A DNA stretch of 64,000 bases from Paenibacillus dauci (GTDB taxonomy: Bacteria > Bacillota > Bacilli > Paenibacillales > Paenibacillaceae): positions 62,001 to 126,000 of the forward strand of contig NZ_LAQQ01000001.1 of the NCBI RefSeq assembly GCF_000971985.1, in the 5' to 3' direction. This document shows positions 29,714-38,469 of this stretch, piece by piece. Position 1 is the stretch's first letter; the number at the start of each line of letters is the position of its first letter. The translations under genes and the position numbers were made by a program. A model generated the notes under the pieces. It was given only the letters and a program-made list of their open reading frames with translations. It was not told the origin of the DNA and searched no databases.

Positions 29714-31345
29714 ATGAAACCCATTATAGACGTAGCTATCAAAGCGGGAATTCCTGAATCCGCTGTAGAAATGTATGGAAAATACAAAGCCAAGCTCGAT
29801 CCCGAAACAATCAATCAGCTGGTAAACAGGCCGGATGGCAAGCTGGTTCTTGTTACAGCAATGAACCCAACACCGGCAGGTGAAGGGAAGACACTGACGA
29901 CCATTGGATTGTCCCAGTCGCTGAATGCCATAGGAGTACACGCCATAGCAGCATTGAGAGAGCCGTCGCTTGGTCCGTGTTTTGGTATGAAGGGAGGGGC
30001 AACCGGTAGCGGACAGGCACAGATTGTACCTGCGGACGAGATTAATCTGCATTTTACCGGTGATATCCATGCTATTACATCAGCACATAATCTGCTGGCA
30101 GCGATGATCGATAATCATCTGTATTACGGAAATGAGCTGAATATTCATCCCAAAAAGATTGTCTGGAAACGTGCAGCCGATATGAATGACCGGAGTCTGC
30201 GCAGCATTGTAACCGGGATGGGTCCCGGCAATGGAGAAGTAAGAGAAAGCGGCTATCTGATCACTTCGGCTTCGGAGGTTATGGCGGTGCTTTGTCTCAG
30301 TGAGAATCTGGAGGATCTAAAGGACCGACTGAGCCGGATAGTTATCGGTTATACCCGTACCGGACAATCGGTTACAGCTGCAGATTTGAATGCAGTGGAA
30401 GCAATGGCGGTATTACTGCGCGATGCGATCAAGCCAAATCTGGTACAAACGCTCGAAGGCACGCCAGTCATTATCCACGGTGGTCCATTTGCCAATATCG
30501 CACATGGATGCAGCAGTGTAATCGGCACCCGTATGGCGCTTCGGCTGGGCGATATTGCAGTAACAGAAGCAGGATTCGGAGCAGAGCTGGGTGCGGAGAA
30601 GTTCATGGATATCAAATGTCGTCAGACCGGATTGCAACCGGATGCGGCTGTACTCGTCGTCACTATAAAAGCATTGAAATATAACGGTGGAGTACGTGTT
30701 CAGGATCTGGATCATGAGAACAGCGAAGCTCTCCAGCAGGGGATGGCGAATATGCGACGTCATCTGGATAATCTGCGGAAATATGGCGTCCCCGTACTGG
30801 TAGCCATTAATCATTTTGCGGGAGATCATAAAGAAGAGATCGCCCTGGTTATGGAAGAATGCAGAAGACTGGGTGTGGCGGCAGAGTTATCAAGCGTCTG
30901 GGCCGAAGGAAGTGCAGGTGGAAAGGCACTGGCTAGTAGACTGGTCGATCTACTGGCAACGGAGCCTTCCCATTATCAACCCTTGTATCCGGACACAATG
31001 CCCCTAACTGCCAAAATCGAGTATATTATCACGAGTATCTATGGTGGAGAAGGTGCAGCCTATTCACCTTCAGCCGAACGTACATTAAATGAACTAGAAG
31101 AAAGTGGATTTGGTCATTTGCCTGTCTGCATGGCCAAAACGCCTTATTCGTTTAGTGATCAGCCCGAACAGCTGGGTGCCCCCAAAGGATTTACAGTTCA
31201 TATTAACAGGGTTGCTTTGTCTGCCGGAGCCGGATTTATTGTAGTGGAGACCGGCAATACTATGACGATGCCTGGCTTGCCCAGAGTCCCGGCTGCTGAA
31301 CGTATGAAGCTGAACTCGGACGGACACATTGAAGGTCTGATTTAA
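29714..31345 (+). CDS. fhs: Formate-tetrahydrofolate ligase
   Basis: A 543-residue cytosolic enzyme that makes 10-formyl-tetrahydrofolate from formate, ATP and tetrahydrofolate, feeding purine and serine/glycine one-carbon metabolism. The P-loop TPAGEGKT is at 53-60, followed by LREPSLGPCFGMKGGATGSGQAQIVP, FTGDIHAITSAHNLLAA and EAGFGAELGAEKF, all diagnostic. Length is close to the usual 555. ATG 29714 follows TAGGAGGT; the in-frame codons back to 29675 would read through that site. It is divergent from the GGDEF-EAL gene. I see no clear terminator before the next gene; the repeat at 31384 lies 39 nt downstream. Confidence 0.96.
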   Translation: MKPIIDVAIKAGIPESAVEMYGKYKAKLDPETINQLVNRPDGKLVLVTAMNPTPAGEGKTLTTIGLSQSLNAIGVHAIAALREPSLGPCFGMKGGATGSGQAQIVPADEINLHFTGDIHAITSAHNLLAAMIDNHLYYGNELNIHPKKIVWKRAADMNDRSLRSIVTGMGPGNGEVRESGYLITSASEVMAVLCLSENLEDLKDRLSRIVIGYTRTGQSVTAADLNAVEAMAVLLRDAIKPNLVQTLEGTPVIIHGGPFANIAHGCSSVIGTRMALRLGDIAVTEAGFGAELGAEKFMDIKCRQTGLQPDAAVLVVTIKALKYNGGVRVQDLDHENSEALQQGMANMRRHLDNLRKYGVPVLVAINHFAGDHKEEIALVMEECRRLGVAAELSSVWAEGSAGGKALASRLVDLLATEPSHYQPLYPDTMPLTAKIEYIITSIYGGEGAAYSPSAERTLNELEESGFGHLPVCMAKTPYSFSDQPEQLGAPKGFTVHINRVALSAGAGFIVVETGNTMTMPGLPRVPAAERMKLNSDGHIEGLI

Positions 31346-31383
31346 TATTCTGATAAGTCAAAGCAGAGATAGATATTCTTTGA

Positions 31384-31494
31384 CAGCAGTAAATATAATC
31401 ATTTCAAGACGAGAAGAAGAAAAGCAATCCTCGCTTGTTTATCGTTAATATATATGATATTAATTAATAATAATATGAGTTATATTTACTGCTG
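31384..31494 (+). repeat. Perfect 15-bp inverted repeat enclosing 81 nt before the YesN-type regulator
   Basis: CAGCAGTAAATATAA (31384-31398) is exactly complementary to TTATATTTACTGCTG (31480-31494). Inside lies a second hairpin TTAATAT-atatg-ATATTAA (31445-31463) and a weak CGAG/CTCG pairing. The right arm ends just before the GGAAGGAGGG ribosome site of the response regulator. It could be a structured RNA leader, an operator pair, or the end signal of fhs. No target-site duplication flanks it. Confidence 0.6.
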
Positions 31495-31514
31495 CTGGGA
31501 AGGAGGGAATCATA

Positions 31515-33185
31515 ATGACAGAATCTCAATTGCAGGTGTTGGTAGTGGACGATGAGCCTCGTCAGCGGCGCGGAGTAGCTGCCCTCATACGCCAGCTTCG
31601 TCCGGATTATAAAGTGCATGAAGCCAGCAATGGACAGGAAGCCCTGGAGATCAGTCTTGCTTATCCTATTGATCTGGCGCTGACCGATATTCAGATGCCG
31701 GTAATGAATGGGATGGACTATATCCGTCAGGTTCGCAGCAGCCGGCCTGATCTGCGTATTGTACTGATTACCGTATATGACGAGTTTCAATATGTACAGC
31801 AGGCTATCCGGCTCAGTGTCATGGACTATATGATCAAACCGGTAACTTCAGAGCAGCTGCTGCCCTTGTTGGAGAGTACCGAGCGGGACCAACAGCAACG
31901 GCAGATACAGTTGGAGCAGCAGCAGTCCCTATCCCGTCAGCTCGCCAAACTGGAACCTGTATATCAGGAGCATTTGTTGCATCGCTGGTTGACTGGTACA
32001 TTGAATCATGAAGAACAGCAGGAATGTCAGCATTATTTCCAACAGGATACACAGATCAGTATCTGGTTAATGCGCCGAATAGACGCTTCCCGGTCAGAAG
32101 AGTCGATCTGGAAATTGCAGCTGCGGCAGCATATTCATGCAGCTGTCGCTGAACATGTGAAACTGTATTGTACAGGCATGGATGATTCCGATGATCCACT
32201 CATCATCATTGTAGAATGGCCCCAGGACTGGCAGGAGCATAACAGACAGGAATGTCGCAACCGGGTCATGGATATGCTTCAATATTGGAAATCAGTGAGT
32301 AGTATGGATGTTCATACTGGAGAAAGTGTGTTGTTTCATGCAGCTGACAACGCTGCTGCTATTCATTCCGCCTATCGATCGGCAGAAGTTGTACTGGAGA
32401 GACATTTTTACGATTCATCTGACAGTTGGCTCATTGCTGCATCCGGTGAACTGGATATTCACCCTGCGCAGCTGACATCGTTCGGGTATCCATCGACTGC
32501 CCTTATTGAAAGCGCTATCCACAAAAGGGATCAGGTCGTTGTGCAGCAGGAATTGGATAATCTGCTGGACCAGCTGTCCGCAGATCGTCCTTCGGTACCT
32601 CTGCTTAAGTATCATTTGCTGCAAATCATCATGCCGTGTATCCAGCAGGCTTCAGCTGGTCTGGAACAGGGTATACGGGATCTTTATTTGCAGCGGCTGG
32701 AGACAGTAATCCGAGAGGCAGCCTGGCTTGTCGATCTGCGTACCCATCTGCTTGGGCTGCTAAGCGAATGGATAGAGCAGCTCGATACCTGCCGAATGAG
32801 CAAAAGTGATCAGGCGATGCTCGAATGCCGGGATTATCTGGAGCAGCATTACCATGAAGATCTTAGCCTGGATGAGGTGGCTGGGCGATTTTATTATAAT
32901 CCATCCTATTTCAGTTTGTTGTTCAAATCGCATTTTGGTACTTCGTTTACCGATTATATCCAGCGCCTGCGGATGCAGCATGCCCGTACGCTGCTGCTGG
33001 AGACCAATGAACGTATTGCCGAGATTGGTCAGCGAGCCGGGTACCGGGATATCAAGTACTTTGCCAAAGTATTCAAAAAAACATTTCTGTATACTCCGGA
33101 AGAATACAGACGCCAGTTCAGACGCTCTGTTACAACGGTAGAGTCTGTAGCAGGGGGAGGAGTGAGCCGCTCCGGTGTCGATTAA
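31515..33185 (+). CDS. YesN-type response regulator (REC + AraC HTH)
   Basis: A 556-residue transcription regulator. The receiver domain (1-120) has acidic residues D12-D13, phosphoacceptor D58 (LTDIQMP), T86 in ITVYDEF and K108 (IKPV). A long middle region (about 130-440) is poorly conserved, as usual for YesN proteins. The C-terminal AraC-type DNA-binding domain (about 450-545) has two helix-turn-helices, with the signature LSLDEVAGRFYYNPSYFSLLFKSHFG and IAEIGQRAGYRDIKYFAKVFKK. It is paired with the overlapping histidine kinase gene and, by position, should control the following ABC importer and GH127 operon. ATG follows GGAAGGAGGG. Confidence 0.93.
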   Translation: MTESQLQVLVVDDEPRQRRGVAALIRQLRPDYKVHEASNGQEALEISLAYPIDLALTDIQMPVMNGMDYIRQVRSSRPDLRIVLITVYDEFQYVQQAIRLSVMDYMIKPVTSEQLLPLLESTERDQQQRQIQLEQQQSLSRQLAKLEPVYQEHLLHRWLTGTLNHEEQQECQHYFQQDTQISIWLMRRIDASRSEESIWKLQLRQHIHAAVAEHVKLYCTGMDDSDDPLIIIVEWPQDWQEHNRQECRNRVMDMLQYWKSVSSMDVHTGESVLFHAADNAAAIHSAYRSAEVVLERHFYDSSDSWLIAASGELDIHPAQLTSFGYPSTALIESAIHKRDQVVVQQELDNLLDQLSADRPSVPLLKYHLLQIIMPCIQQASAGLEQGIRDLYLQRLETVIREAAWLVDLRTHLLGLLSEWIEQLDTCRMSKSDQAMLECRDYLEQHYHEDLSLDEVAGRFYYNPSYFSLLFKSHFGTSFTDYIQRLRMQHARTLLLETNERIAEIGQRAGYRDIKYFAKVFKKTFLYTPEEYRRQFRRSVTTVESVAGGGVSRSGVD

Positions 33186-35025
33186 TCCAGCCCGCTGGTT
33201 CAAGGATATGAGCTTCAAAAAGAAACTGCTGCTGTCTCATCTGCTGCTGGCCAGCCTGATCATTTTGAGCCTTGGCTTCATTTACAATCATATCGCCTAC
33301 AAGGATCGGATGGATAATATACGCTATAGCACCAGCAATATACTGCACACCAATAACCAGCTGCTGGATGACCGTTTATCGGCAATCGAATCCAGTATGA
33401 GTATGCTTCCGCTGGATTATGATTTGCTGCGAGCTGTGAATGCTGTAGATCCTGAAAGCGCTTCTTCACTGGTGAAGACAGACCGGATGATTACGCCAAT
33501 TTTATTCAAGTACTTCAGCAATCATGAGGAGGTCTATTCCTCTTATGTAATGACGCCTGAATACAGTTATGGCAGCAATGCACTGATGTACGTTACGCCG
33601 GTAAACTTCTATCAGTCCATACTGGCACAGTCAGCAGAAAAGGGACAAGGCGGTGAAGTATGGATTCCGACCTATTCCTACACCAGCATGTACAAGCAGG
33701 AAGAACTGCGTGAGGTTCCGCTGGAATATGAATCGTTAATCTCTGTGGTCAAACAGCTGAATATGACAGCGGCGGATGAGTACGGCAATATCCATCGGCT
33801 GCTGGAAGATCGTGAACCGCCTGTGCTGCTTATTAATATCCGTCCCGAATCGCTCGCCCGGGTATTGAATGAATATGTACAGCACAATGACTACAATCAG
33901 CTGGCCTATGGAATGGTAAATAAAGCCGGCGTGCCTGTGCTTCGTCTGGAGAAAGGCAAATTTGCCGAGACCCGGGTATCCGAGCTGCCCGCAGCCATAG
34001 GCGAGCAGGAACAGGGAATGCTTATTCAGCATACGAATGGACAGGACACGATGGTCTTTTATGAGAAAATGAAAACAACAGGCTGGATCTCGTATATCGA
34101 GATTCCGATTCCGGCTGCGGTGAACAGCCTGCAGACACTGCGCTTGACTACCGGACTGTTCCTGCTATTTATGGCTCTGGTCTCTGTTGTACTCGCTTAT
34201 CTGCTGTCCAGCTATATCACACGTCCACTGACACGGATCAAGCAGGGAATCCGGCAGGTAGAAAAAGGGCAATTTGATATTCGTATTCATTCGGACAGCC
34301 AGGATGAATTCGGTCAACTCACCGAGATGTTCAATGAAATGAACCGTCGGATTGAGCAGTTGATTGAAGAAAATTACGGTTCCCGGCTAAGGGCCAGAGA
34401 GTCAGAGATTATGGCACTGAATCTGCAGCTGAATCCGCATTTTCTGTACAATACACTCAGTACGATGTACTGGATTGCGATCGAACATGGACAGCATGAG
34501 CTGGCACGGATGATGATCAGTCTGACGGAGATGCTACAGATTACTACCCGCAATAAGCAGGAGTTATGGAAGCTGGAGACCGATCTGAGCTGGCTGGACA
34601 AGTATATGTACATTATGCAGAACCGGTTTGAAGGAAAGTTTACAGTGGATATGGATATAGAACAGGAACTGCTGGATACGGAAGTACCCAAGCTGTTTTT
34701 GCAGCCTTTTATCGAGAATGCCATTATTCATGGTTTTGGCGAAATCGAATCGGGAGGCACTATTCATATTCGCGGCTGGCTGGAGGGAGAGGAACGTCTT
34801 TTTGCCGTGGAAGACAATGGCAAAGGGATTCCGGATACGCTGATGGATCATATTCACACCGGTAATATTCGTTCCACTGGTATCGTTAATGTGGATCGCC
34901 GCATGAAGCTGCTGTATGGCAGTGAATACGGAATTCATATGCAGCGAAGAGAATCGGGAGGTACACTTGTACTGATTCGATTACCTTGCCAACACTCTCC
35001 CAATGAAAATACCCCAATCCAATAA
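33175..35025 (+). CDS. YesM-type sensor histidine kinase
   Basis: A 616-residue membrane kinase. TM1 is at about 16-36, an extracytoplasmic sensor at about 37-318, TM2 at about 325-345, HAMP at about 346-398, and the HisKA-like segment has H422 in LNPHFLYNT. The HATPase region contains FLQPFIENAIIHG, VEDNGKGIP and GIVNVDRRMKLLYG. It phosphorylates the partner regulator. The GTG start overlaps the end of the regulator gene by 11 nt, with GGAGGAG further upstream; ATG 33208 is a possible alternative. YesM/YesN systems typically sense plant-derived oligosaccharides and switch on linked ABC importers, which matches the next genes. Confidence 0.92.
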   Translation: MSINPARWFKDMSFKKKLLLSHLLLASLIILSLGFIYNHIAYKDRMDNIRYSTSNILHTNNQLLDDRLSAIESSMSMLPLDYDLLRAVNAVDPESASSLVKTDRMITPILFKYFSNHEEVYSSYVMTPEYSYGSNALMYVTPVNFYQSILAQSAEKGQGGEVWIPTYSYTSMYKQEELREVPLEYESLISVVKQLNMTAADEYGNIHRLLEDREPPVLLINIRPESLARVLNEYVQHNDYNQLAYGMVNKAGVPVLRLEKGKFAETRVSELPAAIGEQEQGMLIQHTNGQDTMVFYEKMKTTGWISYIEIPIPAAVNSLQTLRLTTGLFLLFMALVSVVLAYLLSSYITRPLTRIKQGIRQVEKGQFDIRIHSDSQDEFGQLTEMFNEMNRRIEQLIEENYGSRLRARESEIMALNLQLNPHFLYNTLSTMYWIAIEHGQHELARMMISLTEMLQITTRNKQELWKLETDLSWLDKYMYIMQNRFEGKFTVDMDIEQELLDTEVPKLFLQPFIENAIIHGFGEIESGGTIHIRGWLEGEERLFAVEDNGKGIPDTLMDHIHTGNIRSTGIVNVDRRMKLLYGSEYGIHMQRRESGGTLVLIRLPCQHSPNENTPIQ

Positions 35026-35043
35026 TAATCGAGTTGTAGCTGA

Positions 35044-35057
35044 TGTAAGCGCTTGCT
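35044..35057. promoter_or_regulatory. Candidate cre (CcpA) site
   Basis: TGTAAGCGCTTGCT agrees with the catabolite-responsive element consensus TGWAANCGNTNWCA except near the right end. It lies 78 nt before the binding-protein ATG, in the 110-nt gap between the kinase gene and the importer operon, so catabolite repression of sugar uptake is likely. Confidence 0.6.
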
Positions 35058-35135
35058 AATATGAGTTTATCCAATGCTGCAGCATCGATATATTATACCG
35101 GGAAATGAGGATTTTTCGGTCTGGGAGGTATTTGC

Positions 35136-36500
35136 ATGAGAGTCAAATTACTATTATGGACATTATGTTCGGCACTGCTGATCGGTCTACTGGCTGGCTG
35201 CAGTTCTGACAATAGCGGTTCGGCACAGACCGTTGATGGCAAGCAAAAGGTAACACTTACTTATGCTTCATGGGGCAGTACTAATGAGAAAAAGGTACAA
35301 GAACAGATTGCTCGTCAATTTACCGAAAAATATCCATGGATCGAAGTCAAATACATGCATATTCCGGGTGACTACGTTACCAAGTTGACGACGATGTTTG
35401 CAGCCAATCAGGCACCGGATGTATTTCCAATTTACAAGGCGCAGGGGCTACAGTGGGCCGAACAGGGCAAACTGTATAACCTGAATGAATTTTTGAAAGA
35501 AGACAAGGAACTTACACCGGATACGCTGATTCCCAATGCTATTCTCTACTGGGACAAAGATAAAGTAGCCGGTATCAAAGTGACCGAGGAAGCGTTTGGT
35601 CTTTATTACAATGCGGATATGTTCAAGGAAGCCGGTCTGCCACTGCCGCCGACCCAGGCAGAGCAGGCATGGACATGGGATCAATTCCTGGATACCGCCA
35701 AAAAGCTGACGATCGACAATAATGGCAATAATGCTACCAGTCCCGCTTTTGATCCATCCAATGTCAAGCAGTACGGTGTACGTTTTGATACATGGATGTG
35801 GCATCTGATGGTGCCATCCAATGGCACAAGTGTTATTTCCGAGAAAAAGGACAAGCTGAATCTGGAAGATCCGCAGATGATTGAGGCAGTACAGAAAATG
35901 GCTGATCTGATCACAGTGCATCATGTAGCACCATCACCAACCCAGTCCAAAAACATCCCTGCACCGGCTGTTGCCCTGCAAAGTCGCAAAGTTGCAATGG
36001 ATCTGGATGGACAATGGGTACAGCTGGATCTTGGACAATCGGGTATGAATTACGGAGTTGGCGTACTGCCCAAACTCAAGGAAAGCAAAACAACTTTGTT
36101 CGGCGAACCGGAAGTAATCTCTGCGACAACCAAGCATCCCAAAGAAGCATGGATGTTCTATAAATTCCTGCTGGATGCCAAAAGTGGTCTGGATATGCAT
36201 GCCAGCGGTCTATGGATGCCGGTTAGCAAAGAATGGTACACCGACCCGGCGCTGATTCAGCAGTGGGCGACCGTCAAACCGGGACATCCGGAAGGCTATA
36301 CCGATGCCATCATGAAGCAGACCCTGAATAATGGTGTGAACTCTTACGAATATTATCTAAAAAATTCAGAGAAAATCAGTGCCATTATCAATCCTGCTCT
36401 CGATCAGGTATGGCTCGGCAAGAAAACGGTACAGCAGGCATTCAGTGAAATCTCTGCCAAAGCCAACGCGGAATTTAAAGGAACCTATCCGGAGGAATAA
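35136..36500 (+). CDS. ABC importer sugar-binding lipoprotein
   Basis: A 454-residue extracellular solute-binding protein of family 1. The lipoprotein signal peptide ends in the lipobox LLAGC (lipidated Cys at about 22), followed by a Ser/Asp/Gly linker. Core features such as LTYASWGSTNEKKVQEQIARQF and DVFPIYKAQGLQWAEQGKL fit sugar-binding proteins of the CUT1 class, which take up oligosaccharides. ATG follows CTGGGAGG. It heads an operon of binding protein, two permeases and a GH127 enzyme, under likely control of the YesM/YesN-type pair and CcpA. By context the cargo is probably arabino-oligosaccharides. Confidence 0.9.
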   Translation: MRVKLLLWTLCSALLIGLLAGCSSDNSGSAQTVDGKQKVTLTYASWGSTNEKKVQEQIARQFTEKYPWIEVKYMHIPGDYVTKLTTMFAANQAPDVFPIYKAQGLQWAEQGKLYNLNEFLKEDKELTPDTLIPNAILYWDKDKVAGIKVTEEAFGLYYNADMFKEAGLPLPPTQAEQAWTWDQFLDTAKKLTIDNNGNNATSPAFDPSNVKQYGVRFDTWMWHLMVPSNGTSVISEKKDKLNLEDPQMIEAVQKMADLITVHHVAPSPTQSKNIPAPAVALQSRKVAMDLDGQWVQLDLGQSGMNYGVGVLPKLKESKTTLFGEPEVISATTKHPKEAWMFYKFLLDAKSGLDMHASGLWMPVSKEWYTDPALIQQWATVKPGHPEGYTDAIMKQTLNNGVNSYEYYLKNSEKISAIINPALDQVWLGKKTVQQAFSEISAKANAEFKGTYPEE

Positions 36501-36572
36501 GGGAGTCTCTATATTCTCCCTGTATTCCAGACATGTTCATTATTAAATTCCGTGAAAGCAGAGGTGGGACAT

Positions 36573-37520
36573 ATGCAATCCATGACAGAAACGGCCCAGC
36601 GCCGTCAAACGATATCCAAAAGCTCCCTGTCTTCAATCCGGCGGCGGGAAAACTGGTTGGGCTGGCTGTTCGCAGCTCCGGCGATCCTGGGCTTTATCAT
36701 TTTCGTGTTCGGTCCGATGATTGCCAGTCTGTGGCTGAGTATGACTGATTATAAGGTCGCTTCTACACCGCATTTTGTTGGGCTGGAAAATTATCGTAAT
36801 CTGTTCAACGGTACAGATGCCTTTTTCTACAAATCATTGGGAGTCACTTTGTATTATGTGATCCTGAGTGTGCCGCTTCAGATTATTGTAGCTTTTTTCC
36901 TGGCGATTCTGCTGAATCAGAAGGTGAAAGGACTGACCTTTTTCCGGACAGCCTTTTATCTGCCGACGATCGTGCCGTTGATTGCGTCCTCGATGGTCTG
37001 GCTCTGGCTGTTCGATCCGGATATGGGGCTGCTGAATATCATTATGCGAGCGCTTCATCTGCCGGAGAGTCAATGGATCTATAGCGAGACTACTGTTGTA
37101 CCTACGCTGGTGCTGATGAGCCTGTGGACGGTGGGCGGAACGATGGTCATTTTCCTGGCTGGACTCAAGGACATCCCGGATCATTACTATGAAGCGATAG
37201 AGATCGACGGCGGGAATGCCCTGCATAAGCTGTTATATATCACGATTCCGCTGACATCGCCGACTATTTTCTTTAATACAATTATGGGCTTTATCGGTGG
37301 GTTCCAGGTATTCGTCCAGCCTTATGTAATGACACAGGGCGGACCGAACAATGGCAGTCTGTTCTATATCTTTTACCTGTTCCGGGAAGCGTTCACGTTC
37401 TCCAATATGGGCTATGCCTGTGCGATTGCCTGGGTGCTGTTTATTGTCATTATGCTCTTTACCTTCCTGCTATTCCGTACATCCCAGAAATGGGTCTATT
37501 ACGAAGGGGAGGGACGCTGA
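36573..37520 (+). CDS. ABC sugar importer permease (MalF/UgpA-like)
   Basis: A 315-residue integral membrane protein with six TM helices. The conserved ABC-interaction EAA loop is seen as YEAIEIDGGNALHKLLYITIPL. I start at ATG 36573 (MQSMTETAQRRQ) after AGAGGTGGG; an in-frame GTG at 36552 lies upstream of that ribosome site. One nucleotide separates its stop codon from the start of the second permease. No ATP-binding subunit is encoded in this locus; CUT1 importers of Bacillota commonly share an MsmX-type ATPase encoded elsewhere. Confidence 0.92.
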   Translation: MQSMTETAQRRQTISKSSLSSIRRRENWLGWLFAAPAILGFIIFVFGPMIASLWLSMTDYKVASTPHFVGLENYRNLFNGTDAFFYKSLGVTLYYVILSVPLQIIVAFFLAILLNQKVKGLTFFRTAFYLPTIVPLIASSMVWLWLFDPDMGLLNIIMRALHLPESQWIYSETTVVPTLVLMSLWTVGGTMVIFLAGLKDIPDHYYEAIEIDGGNALHKLLYITIPLTSPTIFFNTIMGFIGGFQVFVQPYVMTQGGPNNGSLFYIFYLFREAFTFSNMGYACAIAWVLFIVIMLFTFLLFRTSQKWVYYEGEGR

Positions 37521-37521
37521 T

Positions 37522-38358
37522 ATGACCACATCCGCTTTTCGCTGGCAGCGTGTGCTGCTGTATGCTGTGCTGATTATTGGCTCACTGTTGTGTTTGTTTC
37601 CTTTTTACTGGCTCGTACGAAGCTCCATGATGGACTTGGCACAGATTTTTGAAATGCCGCCCAAATGGATTCCCGAGCCCTTCGTCTGGCGCAACTTTAT
37701 CGAACCGTTCGAGCAGCTTCCTTTTGGACGTTACTTTTTGAATACGCTGATTATCGTAGTGGGTACGCTGATCGGTACGCTGCTATCAAGCACGATTGCT
37801 GCCTATAGCTTTTCCCGGATGAAATGGGTCGGTCGGGACAAAGTATTTGCCATCCTGTTGACCAGCATGATGCTGCCATTTGCCGTCACCCTGATTCCGA
37901 CGTTTATCGGCTGGCAGTCGCTTGGTCTGATCAATTCGTATGCACCGTTGATTGTACCGGCTTTTTTCGGCGGGGGTGTATTTAATATTTTCCTGCTGCG
38001 TCAGTTCTATATGACATTGCCACGAGAACTGGATGAAGCGGTATTTGTTGATGGAGGTAATCACTTTACCATTTTCACCCGGATTATTCTGCCATTATCC
38101 CGTTCGGCGGTACTGGTGATCGGTTTGTTTACTTTCCTCAATACATGGAATGACTTTATGGGACCGCTCGTATATCTGAATGATGAGAGCAAGTTCACAC
38201 TGGCCATTGGCCTCCAGCAGTTCCAGGGCATGTACACTGCTCAGTGGGGCGTACTGATGGCTGCTTCCCTGATTATCGTTCTGCCTGCCATTCTGCTGTT
38301 CGTGATCTTCCAGCGCTATCTGATTGAAGGGATCGCTCTCACAGGAATTAAGGGATAG
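37522..38358 (+). CDS. ABC sugar importer permease (MalG/UgpE-like)
   Basis: A 278-residue integral membrane protein with six TM helices; the EAA loop reads LDEAVFVDGGNHFTIFTRIILPL. The N-terminal LCLFPFYWLVRSSMM and the C-terminal PLVYLNDESKFTLAIGLQQF are typical of MalG-like subunits. It forms the membrane channel with the preceding permease. ATG 37522 follows GGGGAGGG and lies 1 nt after the previous stop; the upstream frame to 37351 overlaps the first permease and is not real. Confidence 0.92.
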   Translation: MTTSAFRWQRVLLYAVLIIGSLLCLFPFYWLVRSSMMDLAQIFEMPPKWIPEPFVWRNFIEPFEQLPFGRYFLNTLIIVVGTLIGTLLSSTIAAYSFSRMKWVGRDKVFAILLTSMMLPFAVTLIPTFIGWQSLGLINSYAPLIVPAFFGGGVFNIFLLRQFYMTLPRELDEAVFVDGGNHFTIFTRIILPLSRSAVLVIGLFTFLNTWNDFMGPLVYLNDESKFTLAIGLQQFQGMYTAQWGVLMAASLIIVLPAILLFVIFQRYLIEGIALTGIKG

Positions 38359-38469
38359 GATACAGGCATGAGGGATGTCAGGATCAAAACACGGAGATAG
38401 CAAGTCCGGCTGCAAGCTGCCTTATCCCCGATTCCACCCAATTTAACCAATAGATAAAGGAGTTTACAC

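Noticed and set aside
31384-31494. Miniature inverted-repeat transposable element
   Set aside because: The flanks show no target duplication, the element is only 111 nt, and no second copy is visible in the window.
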